Origin: Actinopolymorpha pittospori
GTDB lineage: Bacteria; Actinomycetota; Actinomycetes; Propionibacteriales; Actinopolymorphaceae
NCBI RefSeq assembly: GCF_014873875.1
Contig: NZ_JADBEM010000001.1
Coordinates: 3,410,001-3,474,000 of the forward strand
Length of the DNA stretch: 64,000 nt
Direction of reading: 5' to 3'
The notes below the pieces were generated by a model that was not told the DNA's origin, searched no databases, and saw only the letters and a list, made by a program, of their open reading frames with translations. Each line of letters starts with the position of its first letter. Within the stretch, counting starts at the first letter, position 1. The translations under genes and the position numbers were made by a program. Of the stretch, positions 1 through 8,611 are shown in pieces.

Positions 1-1
1 G

Positions 2-58
2 GTCATCACCGCAGTGGTGACCGCCGTACAGTTCTGGCTGCTCCGCGAGAAGGACTGA
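2..58 (+). CDS. sugar ABC transporter permease, C-terminal end only
   Basis: This is the last 18 codons of a gene that begins before the window. The visible residues end in QFWLLREKD and then TGA. A hydrophobic helix followed by a short charged cytoplasmic tail is typical of the MalF/UgpA-type permease C-terminus. The stop lies 5 bases before the start of the next permease gene, the usual MalF-MalG order of carbohydrate importers. The call rests on this tail and the neighbour, so the family is likely but the substrate is unknown. Confidence 0.6.
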   Translation, partial: VITAVVTAVQFWLLREKD

Positions 59-63
59 GGCCC

Positions 64-978
64 ATGGCCGCAACCACCACCACGGCACGAACGGTCCGAC
101 GCGGCACCCGCGCGCCCGCCACCCCGGGCTCGTCCGGGCCCGAGCGCGACACACACGTCAAGCGCGTGTTGTACGTTGTCGGGGGAGCCGGTGCGCTCCT
201 CGTCTTCGCCGTGCCGCTCGTCTTCGCGCTGGTGCGTTCGGTCCAGCCGGGTGACGTCATCGTCTCCGCACCCCACGCGTCCACCTTCTTCCACTGGACG
301 TGGGAGAACTTCTCCGGGCTCGGCGCCCAGGGACCGCTGCGCCGCTCGATCATCAACAGCCTGGTGGTGTCGCTGTCGACCGCCGCGCTCACCACGGTGC
401 TCGCGACGCTTGCCGGCTACGGCTTCGCGAAGTTTCGCTTCCACGGCCGCGGCCTGCTCTTCGGCCTCATCCTGCTGACCATGATGGTGCCGTTCCAGGC
501 GATCCTCACGCCGTTGTACCTCCAGCTCAACACCATGGGCCTGACCGACTCCCTGCTCGGCCTCGTCCTCTTCTACACGACGGTGAATCTGCCGTTCGGC
601 GTCTTCGTCATGCGCAACGCGTTCGCGGCGGTCCCGACCGAACTCGAGGACTCCGCCCACGTGGACGGGTGCGGCACGCTGCGGTTGCTGGTCTCGGTGC
701 TACGCCCGTTGATCGTTCCGGGGGCGGCGACCGCGGCGCTGTACGCCTTCCTCGCGTCCTGGACGGAGTTCCTCGGTGCGCTGACCTTCCTGACCGACCA
801 GGATCTCTACACGTTGCCGATCAGCCTGGTGAACCTGCAGGAGGGCACCTACGGCGAGGTCAACTTCGGGTTGCTCGCCGCGGGCGCCGTGGTCGCGATG
901 ATCCCGTGTGTGGTGCTGTACGTCGCACTGCAACGCTTCTACGTCGCGGGTCTCGCTTCGGGCTCCGTCAAGGGCTGA
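64..978 (+). CDS. carbohydrate ABC transporter permease (MalG type)
   Basis: This 304-residue inner-membrane permease should form half of the channel of a CUT1-family sugar importer. About six membrane helices are visible, beginning near residue 38. The EAA loop that docks the ATPase lies near residues 195-220 (EDSAHVDGCG, then PLIVPG). The length fits MalG-type permeases, which are usually 270-310 residues. It follows the partial permease gene by 5 bases. No ATPase lies downstream, so a shared MsiK-type ATPase is probable, which is common in actinobacteria. The pentose-phosphate genes start 2.7 kb further on and may handle the imported sugar, but this is inference. Confidence 0.88.
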   Translation: MAATTTTARTVRRGTRAPATPGSSGPERDTHVKRVLYVVGGAGALLVFAVPLVFALVRSVQPGDVIVSAPHASTFFHWTWENFSGLGAQGPLRRSIINSLVVSLSTAALTTVLATLAGYGFAKFRFHGRGLLFGLILLTMMVPFQAILTPLYLQLNTMGLTDSLLGLVLFYTTVNLPFGVFVMRNAFAAVPTELEDSAHVDGCGTLRLLVSVLRPLIVPGAATAALYAFLASWTEFLGALTFLTDQDLYTLPISLVNLQEGTYGEVNFGLLAAGAVVAMIPCVVLYVALQRFYVAGLASGSVKG

Positions 979-1424
979 GTGCGAGTGAGTTCCATGACCC
1001 AGTTGCTGACCCAGGTCCTTTCTCCGTCGACGGAGAACGACTGCTCCCACCGCGCGGAGTGTGCGGTGATGTCGGACCAGACGAAGCGCACCCGGACCGG
1101 CGTCCCGGCGTGGGTGTCGTCGCCGTAGAAGTCGCCTCGTCCGTCGGTGAAGCGGCCGACGACCGGAGGGAAGAGCGTGCCGGTGCGCCTGCTTGCCCAG
1201 TACAGCGACCACTCCTGTCTCGCGGGGTCGAACAGCCGCAGGGTGAGCCCGCTGAACCCCTTCGTGGGGAAGTCGATCTCGTCGAAGCTGGCGCCGCCCG
1301 CGAAGTGTCGGGACGCGTGGCTGCGCGCCGGGAACTCCTCCCATTCGCTGGTCTCGTCCAGGAAGTCGGTCCGCCACCGGTTGGCGACGTCCCAGGTGCC
1401 GGTGAAGAAGTCGAAGTCGTTCAT
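939..1424 (-). CDS. conserved hypothetical protein, lipocalin/DUF1579-like
   Basis: A 161-residue soluble protein beginning MNDFDFFTGTWDV. A start with DFF.GTW followed by alternating aromatic beta-strand segments (for example FDPARQEWSLYWASR) resembles lipocalin-like DUF1579-type proteins, often annotated as hypothetical. The ATG at 1424 was chosen because the family-like sequence begins there and because ATGA overlaps the stop of the upstream gene, indicating translational coupling. Its 3' end overlaps the convergent permease gene by 40 bases. No catalytic motif is recognised. The pair with the next gene is probably controlled by the divergent WYL regulator. Confidence 0.65.
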   Translation of the reverse strand: MNDFDFFTGTWDVANRWRTDFLDETSEWEEFPARSHASRHFAGGASFDEIDFPTKGFSGLTLRLFDPARQEWSLYWASRRTGTLFPPVVGRFTDGRGDFYGDDTHAGTPVRVRFVWSDITAHSARWEQSFSVDGERTWVSNWVMELTRTQPLTEPEARPAT

Positions 1425-1924
1425 GGGCGGTCTCCCGTCGTGCCGTCGGGCAGGGTGTCGGCGATGTATGCGTCGAGGTCGGGTCCGTCCGGGCGGTCCG
1501 GGTCGCTGCCCTCGGGTGCGAGCAGGTGACGCACCCACGCGTCACGTTCGTGCAGGATCGGCGGCAGCTCCCACACGCAACCGATGAGTGATCCGCGCAG
1601 CCGGACGAAGTGCGTGGGGTCCGTGTCCGGGCAGCCCAGCACCGGCTGGCCCGCCGCGGCCCCCTCGAAGTGCAGGGCGTTGTCCCACATCCAGCTGTAG
1701 GCGTTGAGGTAGGCGCCGGTGTCGCCGCCCTTGTGCAGGATGACGAAGGTCGCCGGCGGTGTGCCGTCCGGCTCGGGCAGGAGTTCGGGCAGGATCGCGT
1801 ACGCCTCGCGCACGATCTCGGGCGCGATACCGGCCGGGTCGGCGGTGACGTGGTAGCGCTTGACGCGGCGGCCGGCCACCTCGATCGGCGGCGGCACCCG
1901 CAACAGTTTCTCCGCGAAGGGCAT
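1421..1924 (-). CDS. conserved hypothetical protein
   Basis: A 167-residue protein with no signal peptide or membrane helix that I do not recognise. It contains a tryptophan-rich central part (NAYSWMWDNALHF) and an acidic, proline-rich tail. Its TGA overlaps the ATG of the downstream gene, so the two are probably translated together. It is divergent from the WYL regulator across a 39-base gap that holds an inverted repeat. That layout suggests a small regulated unit with both proteins in one process, possibly small-molecule binding. The function is unknown. Confidence 0.6.
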   Translation of the reverse strand: MPFAEKLLRVPPPIEVAGRRVKRYHVTADPAGIAPEIVREAYAILPELLPEPDGTPPATFVILHKGGDTGAYLNAYSWMWDNALHFEGAAAGQPVLGCPDTDPTHFVRLRGSLIGCVWELPPILHERDAWVRHLLAPEGSDPDRPDGPDLDAYIADTLPDGTTGDRP

Positions 1925-1945
1925 GACTGGACGCTAGGGCCCTTC

Positions 1946-1966
1946 CACTGTCATCTTGTGTCAGTG
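1946..1966. promoter_or_regulatory. inverted repeat in the divergent promoter, candidate WYL operator
   Basis: The arms CACTGTCA (1946-1953) and TGTCAGTG (1959-1966) are inverted with one mismatch and a 5-base spacer. The repeat lies in the 39-base gap between the divergent genes and covers the start codon of the regulator. That position suits autoregulation by the WYL protein. The site is visible; the binding is inferred. Confidence 0.4.
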
Positions 1967-2920
1967 AAGTCCAGCCGACTGCTGTCGATCCTGCTGCTCC
2001 TCCAGACCAGGGGGCGGATGACCGCCGCGCAGCTCGCCGCCGAGCTGGAGGTGTCGGTCCGGACCATCTACCGCGACGTCGACGCGCTGCACGTCGCGGG
2101 GGTGCCGCTGTACGGCGACGCCGGGCACGCGGGCGGGTACCAACTGCTGGCTGGATACCGCACCCGCCTCACCGGCCTGAGTTCCGGCGAGGCGGAGGCG
2201 CTGTTCCTCTCCGGCATCCCCGGACCCGCTGCGGAGCTCGGCCTCGGTGAGGCCCTCGCGGCCGCCCAGCTCAAGGTGCGGGCCGCGCTCCCGCCCGATC
2301 TCCGGACCCAGGCGGACCGGATGCGGTCCCGCTTCCACCTCGACGCCCCTGGGTGGTACGCGCCGGACGACGACATCCGCCAGCTGCCGCGAGTCGCCGA
2401 CGCGGTGTGGCACAGCAGGGTGCTCGACGTCCGCTACCGCCGCTGGAAGGAGCCGACCGAGGTCCACCGGCGCCTGGAGCCGTACGGGCTGGTGCTGAAG
2501 GCGGGTCGCTGGTACGTCGTCGCTGGACCTGGGCCTCGGACCTACCGGGTGGACCAGATCCTCGACCTCGCCGTACTGCCGGAGGAGTTCGAACCGCCGC
2601 CGGACTTCGATCTGGCGGACTACTGGCGGCGTTACCAGGCGGACTTCCACGCTCGCCTGCACCAGGGTGAGGCGCTGGTCCGGGTCGCGCCACGAGCGGC
2701 GGCTGGACTCTCCGGCGCGGCCGGCCGGGCGCTCGCCGACAACGGAACCACCGAGCCGGACGGCTGGATCCGGGCGAAGCTTCCGATCGAGTCTCTCGAC
2801 CAGGCGCACGGGGTGTTCCTCGCCTTGGGTGCAGACATCGAAATCCTCGAGCCCGCGGAGCTGCGGGCCCGGCTCGCCGAAACGGTCCGCGCGTTGGCGT
2901 TCCGTTACGCCGGCGCCTGA
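1964..2920 (+). CDS. WYL-domain (YafY-family) transcriptional regulator
   Basis: A 318-residue DNA-binding regulator. Residues 1-60 form a DeoR-type winged helix-turn-helix (MTAAQLAAELEVSVRTIYRD). The WYL ligand-sensing domain follows, with a WYVVAG-like core near residue 187, and a WCX-like C-terminal segment ends the protein. The open frame extends far upstream, but the protein family begins with K-S-S-R-L-L-S-I, so GTG at 1964 is preferred; GTG at 1958 is also possible. Both lie almost at the transcription start, so the mRNA may be nearly leaderless. It is divergent from two hypothetical genes it probably controls. The ligand is unknown. Confidence 0.85.
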   Translation: MKSSRLLSILLLLQTRGRMTAAQLAAELEVSVRTIYRDVDALHVAGVPLYGDAGHAGGYQLLAGYRTRLTGLSSGEAEALFLSGIPGPAAELGLGEALAAAQLKVRAALPPDLRTQADRMRSRFHLDAPGWYAPDDDIRQLPRVADAVWHSRVLDVRYRRWKEPTEVHRRLEPYGLVLKAGRWYVVAGPGPRTYRVDQILDLAVLPEEFEPPPDFDLADYWRRYQADFHARLHQGEALVRVAPRAAAGLSGAAGRALADNGTTEPDGWIRAKLPIESLDQAHGVFLALGADIEILEPAELRARLAETVRALAFRYAGA

Positions 2921-2961
2921 CCCGGCTCACGAACGGTCCTCCCGCGCATGATCACGGGGGC

Positions 2962-2997
2962 GAGCGGGGTCCCAGTAGTGAGCGGGGATCTCAGTAG
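2962..2997. repeat. imperfect direct duplication, about 18-bp unit
   Basis: The segment GAGCGGGGTCCCAGTAG (2962-2978) is repeated imperfectly as GAGCGGGGATCTCAGTAG (2980-2997). It lies at the convergent junction after the WYL gene, and its second copy contains the stop codon of the membrane-protein gene. It is one of several short duplications at gene ends in this window. Confidence 0.5.
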
Positions 2998-3476
2998 GGT
3001 GAGAAGTCCGGCCGGTCGGAGAAGGAGCGGGCGGCGTTGATGGCGTCCAGCCCGAGCGCCACCGTCGCCCAGGTGAACAGGCCGGCGACCACGACGGCGA
3101 GGATCGCCAGCACGATGGTGCCGCGCGAGCGCCCCCGTTTCAGCAGCGCCCAGCCCCCGAGGACGACGGCCGCGGCCGGAGGTAGCAGGCAGTAGACCAA
3201 CATGTGTTCCCGGTGGCCGATCTGCTCCCGCCAGTAGGAGCGGCCGTAGTCGTTCGGGTCGAAGTCGAACCCGACCACGGCCATCACGAGCACGGAGAAG
3301 AACGAGAAGAGCGCCCAGGCGAGCCCCCACCACGCGAGCCGACGTCCCGGTCGCCGCGTCGGAGTCGAGCCGGTGCGCACCGTCGTGGAGTCGGCCACTG
3401 CTTCGTACTTCCCCACTCTTCCCGTCGCTGGTCCGATCGCGCGGCTGGGTCGTACTCGTTCGCGCACCGAGACCAC
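2991..3476 (-). CDS. small hypothetical membrane protein
   Basis: A protein of up to 161 residues with about three membrane helices (around residues 48-68, 94-110 and 120-142). An Arg-rich cytoplasmic N-terminus precedes the first helix (ARRLAWWGLAWALFSFFSVL region). The frame is open from GTG at 3476. GTG at 3398, with a GGGGAAG upstream, would give 135 residues and is equally plausible. No family is recognised. It is convergent with the WYL gene and divergent from the transketolase operon, with 231 bases between start codons. Confidence 0.6.
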   Translation of the reverse strand: MVSVRERVRPSRAIGPATGRVGKYEAVADSTTVRTGSTPTRRPGRRLAWWGLAWALFSFFSVLVMAVVGFDFDPNDYGRSYWREQIGHREHMLVYCLLPPAAAVVLGGWALLKRGRSRGTIVLAILAVVVAGLFTWATVALGLDAINAARSFSDRPDFSPY

Positions 3477-3707
3477 TCGGATCGTCTCATCTCACCCGCG
3501 CCGAATCGACACATGGGTGAACAATCCGTCGGCCCTGCTCCGATGACGGTCCGAGAACGTCTGGTGACCACTCGGGTGGTGGAGTGCGGGCGGGGGCCGT
3601 TCGGCACGCACCGACCCCGGTCGTGTGACCCGTGCCTGACCCAAGCTTGCGTACGACTCTGGGCGTGTGGGCCCTGGGCAGGGTGCAACGGACTGAGGGG
3701 TACGCCA

Positions 3708-5801
3708 ATGACCGAGCACGCCGTGACCGATCCGGACGTTATGGACGCGCGGGCCATCAACACGATCCGGGGTATTTGCATGGACGCGGTCCAGAAGGCG
3801 GAGTCCGGTCACCCGGGCACGCCCATGGGAATCGCTCCGGTGGCCTACACGCTGTGGCAGAAGTTCCTGAGATTCGACCCCGCTGATCCGATCTGGCCGA
3901 ATCGCGACCGCTTCGTCCTCTCCGAGGGCCACGCGTCGGCACTGCTGTGGTCGTTGCTGCACCTGACCGGTGTGCGCGCGGTGGACCCGGACTACGAGGT
4001 GCTCGGCCGTCCCGCGGTCACCATGGACGACCTCAAGACGTTCCGCCAACTCGACTCGCACTGTCCGGGCCACCCGGAGTACCGGTGGACGAGTGGTGTC
4101 GAGGCGACGACCGGTCCGCTCGGGCAGGGCGTCGCGATGTCCGTCGGCATGGCGATGTCGGGCCAGTGGCTCGCGACCCGCTACAACCGGGAGGGCTTCC
4201 CGCTCTTCGACTTCGACGTGTACGCGCTGGCCGGCGACGGCTGCATGATGGAGGGCGTCTCCAACGAGGCCGCCTCGGTCGCGGGCCACCAGAAGCTGTC
4301 CAACCTGTGCTGGATCTACGACTCCAACCGGGTGACCATCGAGGGCCACACCGACATCACGTTCACCGAGGACGTGGCTGCCCGCTTCCTGGCCTACGGC
4401 TGGAACGTCACCACCGTCGCCGACGCCAACAACCTCGGCATGGTGGCGCGGGCCCTGCACTCGTTCCGGACCGAGCACACCCGCCCGACGCTGATCCTGG
4501 TGCACAGCCACATCGGCTACGGCTCACCGATGGAGGACACACCCAAGGTGCACGGCTCACCGCTCGGCGAGCAGGCCGTGCGGGCGACCAAGCGGGTGTT
4601 CGGACTGCCCGAGAACCTCGACTTCTACGTCCCCGACGGGATCTACGAGTGGTTCGAACGTGGTGTCGGCACGCGGGGCGCGGCCGCGCGGGCGGCGTGG
4701 GAGGCGAGCTTCAAGGAGTACGCCAACACCTTCCCGGCTCTCGCCGACGAGATCGAGCGGATGCAGACGCGGGAGCTGCCGATCGGCTGGGACGCTGACC
4801 TGTCGCCGTTCCCCGCCGACCCGAAGGGCGTGGCGAGTCGGGCGTCGTCGGGCCAGGTGCTCAACGACATCGCCCGGAACGTGCCCTGGCTGGTCGGAGG
4901 TTCGGCCGACCTCACTCCGTCCACCGACACCTGGCTGAAGGTCGACGGCGGCACCGGGTTCGAGCCTGCGGATCGGGCGGCGCGCAACTTCCACCACGGC
5001 GTTCGCGAGCACGCGGCGGCCGCCATGTCCAACGGCATGGCGCTGACGAAACTGCGCCCGTTCTGGTCCGGCTTCCTCATCTTCTCCGACTACGCGCGCG
5101 GCGCGATCCGGCTGTCGGCGTTGATGGAGGTGCCGGTCATCCACATCTTCACCCACGACTCCATTGGGGTCGGGGAGGACGGGCCGACCCACCAGCCGGT
5201 CGAGCAGCTCGCGTCCCTGCGGGCGATGCCCGGGCTCATGGTGTTCCGGCCGGCGGACGCGAACGAGGTGGTCGAGTGCTGGCGGGTGGTCGCCGGTCTG
5301 CGCCGTGAGCCGGCGGTGATGGTGCTGTCCCGGCAGGCGCTGCCGACGTTCGACCGGTCCGTCGTCCACAGCGCGGACGGCGCCGCGAGAGGTGCGTACG
5401 TCCTCGCCGACCCGCCCGGGGGCGGTGATCCGGACGTGCTGCTGCTGTCCACCGGCTCGGAGGTGGCGCTCGCGATGAACGCACGGGACGAGCTCGCCGC
5501 CGAGGGCATCGGCGCCCGGGTCGTGAGCATGCCCTGCTGGGAGCTGTTCGACCGGCAGCCGGCGGAGTACCGCGACGAGGTGCTCCCACCGTCGGTGACC
5601 GCCCGGGTCGGGATCGAGCAGGCGTCCTCCTTCGGCTGGGACCGCTACGTCGGTCCTGCGGGCGCCATCATCGCGATGCACACGTTCGGCGCTTCCGCGC
5701 CGCTGAAGCAGCTGCTCAGCAAGTTCGGCTTCACCCCGGACAGGGTGACCGAGGTGGCGCGCGACCTGGTGCGGGAACAACATGGGGAGGGAACGTCGTG
5801 A
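3708..5801 (+). CDS. tkt: transketolase
   Basis: A 697-residue cytosolic thiamine-diphosphate enzyme that moves two-carbon units between pentose-phosphate sugars. The thiamine-diphosphate motif GDGCMMEG...NEAAS lies near residues 177-192, and the transketolase signature GVGEDGPTHQPVEQL lies near residue 486. The length is normal for Tkt. The ATG at 3708 was chosen because an ACTGAGGGG ribosome site precedes it and the conserved protein starts there; the frame is open upstream without homology. It is the first gene of tkt-tal-gnd-pgl, and its TGA overlaps the GTG of tal. No zwf or opcA is present, unlike the usual actinobacterial cluster. Confidence 0.96.
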   Translation: MTEHAVTDPDVMDARAINTIRGICMDAVQKAESGHPGTPMGIAPVAYTLWQKFLRFDPADPIWPNRDRFVLSEGHASALLWSLLHLTGVRAVDPDYEVLGRPAVTMDDLKTFRQLDSHCPGHPEYRWTSGVEATTGPLGQGVAMSVGMAMSGQWLATRYNREGFPLFDFDVYALAGDGCMMEGVSNEAASVAGHQKLSNLCWIYDSNRVTIEGHTDITFTEDVAARFLAYGWNVTTVADANNLGMVARALHSFRTEHTRPTLILVHSHIGYGSPMEDTPKVHGSPLGEQAVRATKRVFGLPENLDFYVPDGIYEWFERGVGTRGAAARAAWEASFKEYANTFPALADEIERMQTRELPIGWDADLSPFPADPKGVASRASSGQVLNDIARNVPWLVGGSADLTPSTDTWLKVDGGTGFEPADRAARNFHHGVREHAAAAMSNGMALTKLRPFWSGFLIFSDYARGAIRLSALMEVPVIHIFTHDSIGVGEDGPTHQPVEQLASLRAMPGLMVFRPADANEVVECWRVVAGLRREPAVMVLSRQALPTFDRSVVHSADGAARGAYVLADPPGGGDPDVLLLSTGSEVALAMNARDELAAEGIGARVVSMPCWELFDRQPAEYRDEVLPPSVTARVGIEQASSFGWDRYVGPAGAIIAMHTFGASAPLKQLLSKFGFTPDRVTEVARDLVREQHGEGTS

Positions 5802-6871
5802 CAGCGACCCAGACGCTACATGAACGCGGGCAGAGCCTGTGGCTGGACAACATCACCCGGGGGATGCTCGACCGGGGAGTGGTCCAGCGTTACATCGACA
5901 CCTATGCCATCACCGGGCTCACCTCCAACCCGTCGATCTTCGACAAGGCGATCGAGTCCGGCGACTACGACGAGGCCATCGCGGCCGCGGCCCCGAAGTT
6001 CGCCTCGGACGAGGACCTGTTCTTCGCCCTCGCGATCGAGGACCTGCAGCGGGCGGCCGACGAGTTCCTGCCCGTCCACGAACGTACCGACGGTGTTGAC
6101 GGCTGGGTGTCGCTGGAGGTCTCGCCGTTGCTGGCGTACGACACGGCCGCGACCATCGCGGCGGCGAAGTCGCTGCACGAGCGGGCCGCCCGGGCGAACC
6201 TGCTGATCAAGATTCCCGGCACCAGGGAGGGCCTGCCCGCGATCACCGAGGTGGTGGCGTCCGGCATCCCCGTCAACGTCACCTTGCTCTTCTCCGCCGA
6301 CCACTACGCTGCCGCGGCGCGGGCCTATCTGGACGGCGTACAGCAGCGGGTCGAGCGGGGTCTCGACCCGGCGGTCGGCTCGGTCGCGTCGGTGTTCATG
6401 TCGCGGTGGGACGCGGCGGTCGCGGACCAGGTGTCGGCGCAGCTGAAGGACCAGCTCGGACTCGCGGTGGGCCTGGACACCTACCGCGCGTACCGGAGCT
6501 TCATGGACAGCGACGACATGCAGCGGCTGGAGAACGCCGGCGCCCGGGTGCAGCGGCTGTTGTGGGCGAGCACCCGCACCAAGGACCCGGCCGCCTCCGA
6601 CACGTTGTACGTGCACGGGCTCGCCGCGCCGTTCACCATCAACACGATGCCGGACGCCACCCTCGAGGCCTTCCACGACCACGGCCGGGTGGGGGAGATG
6701 ATGCCCGCCGACGGGGACGAGTGCGACCTGATGCTCCGGCGCTTCGCCGATGCCGGTGTCGACGTCGGCGCCCTCGCGGCACGTCTGCAGGAGGAGGGCG
6801 CGAAGTCGTTCGTCAGCGCCTGGAAGGACCTGCTGGGCCGGATCGCCGCCCAGCGTGCCTCGCTCACCTGA
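5798..6871 (+). CDS. tal: transaldolase
   Basis: A 357-residue class I aldolase that transfers the dihydroxyacetone unit from sedoheptulose 7-phosphate in the non-oxidative pentose-phosphate pathway. ITGLTSNPSIFDKAI near residues 39-53 is the N-terminal family signature, and the Schiff-base lysine is in NLLIKIPGT near residue 141. The length matches the long actinobacterial Tal group rather than the short TalC type. GTG at 5798 overlaps the tkt stop as GTGA, so translation is coupled. It is followed 25 bases later by gnd. Confidence 0.95.
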   Translation: MTATQTLHERGQSLWLDNITRGMLDRGVVQRYIDTYAITGLTSNPSIFDKAIESGDYDEAIAAAAPKFASDEDLFFALAIEDLQRAADEFLPVHERTDGVDGWVSLEVSPLLAYDTAATIAAAKSLHERAARANLLIKIPGTREGLPAITEVVASGIPVNVTLLFSADHYAAAARAYLDGVQQRVERGLDPAVGSVASVFMSRWDAAVADQVSAQLKDQLGLAVGLDTYRAYRSFMDSDDMQRLENAGARVQRLLWASTRTKDPAASDTLYVHGLAAPFTINTMPDATLEAFHDHGRVGEMMPADGDECDLMLRRFADAGVDVGALAARLQEEGAKSFVSAWKDLLGRIAAQRASLT

Positions 6872-6896
6872 ACCACCGACCCACAGGGAGTCAACG

Positions 6897-7925
6897 ATGG
6901 CCACCGACCGACCGATGCAACTGGGCATGATCGGCCTTGGGCGGATGGGTGCCAACCTCGTCCGCCGGCTGATGCGCGACGGCCACCAGTGCGTGGTGTA
7001 CGACGTCAACGAGAAGGCCGTGCAGGAACTCGCCGGCGAAGGTGCACGGGGAACGACCACGCTCGAGGACTTCGTCTCGGCGCTGGACCGGCCCCGGTCG
7101 ATCTGGCTGATGCTGCCGGTCGGCGTGGTGCAACCCACCCTCGACCAGCTCGTCGGCCTGCTCGACCCGGACGACGCCGTGATCGACGGCGGGAACTCCT
7201 ACTACCGCGACGACATCACCCGCGCGAAGCAACTCGCGGACCGGCAGCTGCACTACGTCGACTGCGGAACCTCCGGCGGTGTGTGGGGTCTGGAGCGGGG
7301 CTACTGTCTGATGATCGGTGGCGACAGCCGTGCGGTGTCGCGCCTGGACCCGATCTTCGCCACCGTCGCACCGGGCGAGGGTGACGCCGCCCCCACGCCG
7401 AGCCGGACCCGGAACGGAACTGCGCCCGACGGGTACCTGCACTGCGGCCCGAACGGCGCCGGTCACTTCGTCAAGATGGTCCACAACGGTGTGGAGTACG
7501 GCATGATGGCCTCGCTCGCCGAGGGCCTGTCCATCCTGCGGCACGCCAACACGGGCAAGAAGGACCGTCCGATCGACGCGGAGACGGCTCCGGTGCGCGA
7601 CCCGGAGGCCTACCAGTACGACATCGACGTCGCCGACGTCGCCGAGGTCTGGCGACGTGGTTCGGTGATCGGGTCCTGGCTCGTCGACCTGTTGGCCGAC
7701 GCCCTCGCCCGTTCCCCCAACCTCGAAGGGTTCAAGGGACGCGTCTCCGACTCCGGCGAGGGTCGCTGGACGGTGATCGCGGCGATCGAGGAGAGCGTTC
7801 CCGCGGCCGCCATCACCGCCGCCCTGAACGAACGCTTCGAGTCTCGTGGCCTCGGCCACTTCGCTGACGCGGCGATGTCCGCGATGCGTAGCGAGTTCGG
7901 CGGCCACGCGGAGAAGAAGGGTTGA
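6897..7925 (+). CDS. gnd: 6-phosphogluconate dehydrogenase, decarboxylating (short type)
   Basis: A 342-residue enzyme that oxidises 6-phosphogluconate to ribulose 5-phosphate and CO2. The nucleotide-binding motif GLGRMGANLVRRL is at residues 12-24. The substrate region DCGTSGGVWGL and the catalytic GHFVKMVHNGVEYGMM are intact. At about 340 residues it belongs to the short, usually NAD-dependent YqeC/GndA-like group rather than the 470-residue enzyme. ATG at 6897 has a CAGGGAG ribosome site; the frame upstream lacks homology. It lies between tal and pgl. Confidence 0.93.
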   Translation: MATDRPMQLGMIGLGRMGANLVRRLMRDGHQCVVYDVNEKAVQELAGEGARGTTTLEDFVSALDRPRSIWLMLPVGVVQPTLDQLVGLLDPDDAVIDGGNSYYRDDITRAKQLADRQLHYVDCGTSGGVWGLERGYCLMIGGDSRAVSRLDPIFATVAPGEGDAAPTPSRTRNGTAPDGYLHCGPNGAGHFVKMVHNGVEYGMMASLAEGLSILRHANTGKKDRPIDAETAPVRDPEAYQYDIDVADVAEVWRRGSVIGSWLVDLLADALARSPNLEGFKGRVSDSGEGRWTVIAAIEESVPAAAITAALNERFESRGLGHFADAAMSAMRSEFGGHAEKKG

Positions 7926-7931
7926 GGCGCC

Positions 7932-8603
7932 ATGCACCACGACCTCGAGGTGCTGGAGACGCCCGCCGACGTCGCGACGGCGGCGGCGGACGACGTCCTG
8001 CGACGGAGCGAGGCGGCGGTCGCCGACCACGGCCGCTTCACCTTCGCGGTGAGCGGCGGCCACACCCCGTGGGCGATGTTCGCCGAACTCGCCCGCCGCG
8101 ACATGGCGTGGGACCGGGTGGTGATCTACCAGGTCGACGAGCGCGTCGCGCCGGCCGGTGACCCCGACCGCAACCTCACGCACCTGCGCGAGAGCCTCGG
8201 CTCGGCGCCGGCCGAGGTGGTGCCGATGCCGGTGAACGACACCGGTCCCGGTGGCCTCGAGGCGGCGGCGGACAGGTACGCGGCCACGCTGCCGGAGCGC
8301 TTCGACCTCGTCCACCTCGGCCTCGGACCGGACGGGCACACGGCCTCGCTCGTACCGAACGATCCGGTGCTCAAGGCGACCGACCACCTGGTCGCGATCA
8401 CCGGCCCCTACCAGGGCCACCAGCGGATGACGCTCACCTATCCCGCCCTGGCGCGAGCCGCACGAGTGCTCTGGCTCGTCACCGGGGCGGACAAGCAGGA
8501 ACCACTGGCGAAGCTCCTGGCCGGTGACGAGTCCATCCCGGCCGGGCTGGTGCGGGCGCAGGCATCCCTCGTCCTGGCCGACCGGCAGGCGGCCGGCCGA
8601 TGA
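7932..8603 (+). CDS. pgl: 6-phosphogluconolactonase
   Basis: A 223-residue cytosolic enzyme hydrolysing 6-phosphogluconolactone to 6-phosphogluconate. It belongs to the DevB/SOL family, with the sugar-isomerase-like motif AVSGGHTPW near residue 40 and the signature HLGLGPDGHTASLVP near residues 133-147. The length is slightly short but complete. It begins 6 bases after gnd and is the last gene of the plus-strand operon. Its 3' end faces rpiA across 8 bases. Confidence 0.93.
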   Translation: MHHDLEVLETPADVATAAADDVLRRSEAAVADHGRFTFAVSGGHTPWAMFAELARRDMAWDRVVIYQVDERVAPAGDPDRNLTHLRESLGSAPAEVVPMPVNDTGPGGLEAAADRYAATLPERFDLVHLGLGPDGHTASLVPNDPVLKATDHLVAITGPYQGHQRMTLTYPALARAARVLWLVTGADKQEPLAKLLAGDESIPAGLVRAQASLVLADRQAAGR

Positions 8604-8611
8604 ACCGAGGG

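Noticed and set aside
4557..5783. 408-codon minus-strand frame inside transketolase
   Set aside because: Antisense shadow of tkt without conserved features.
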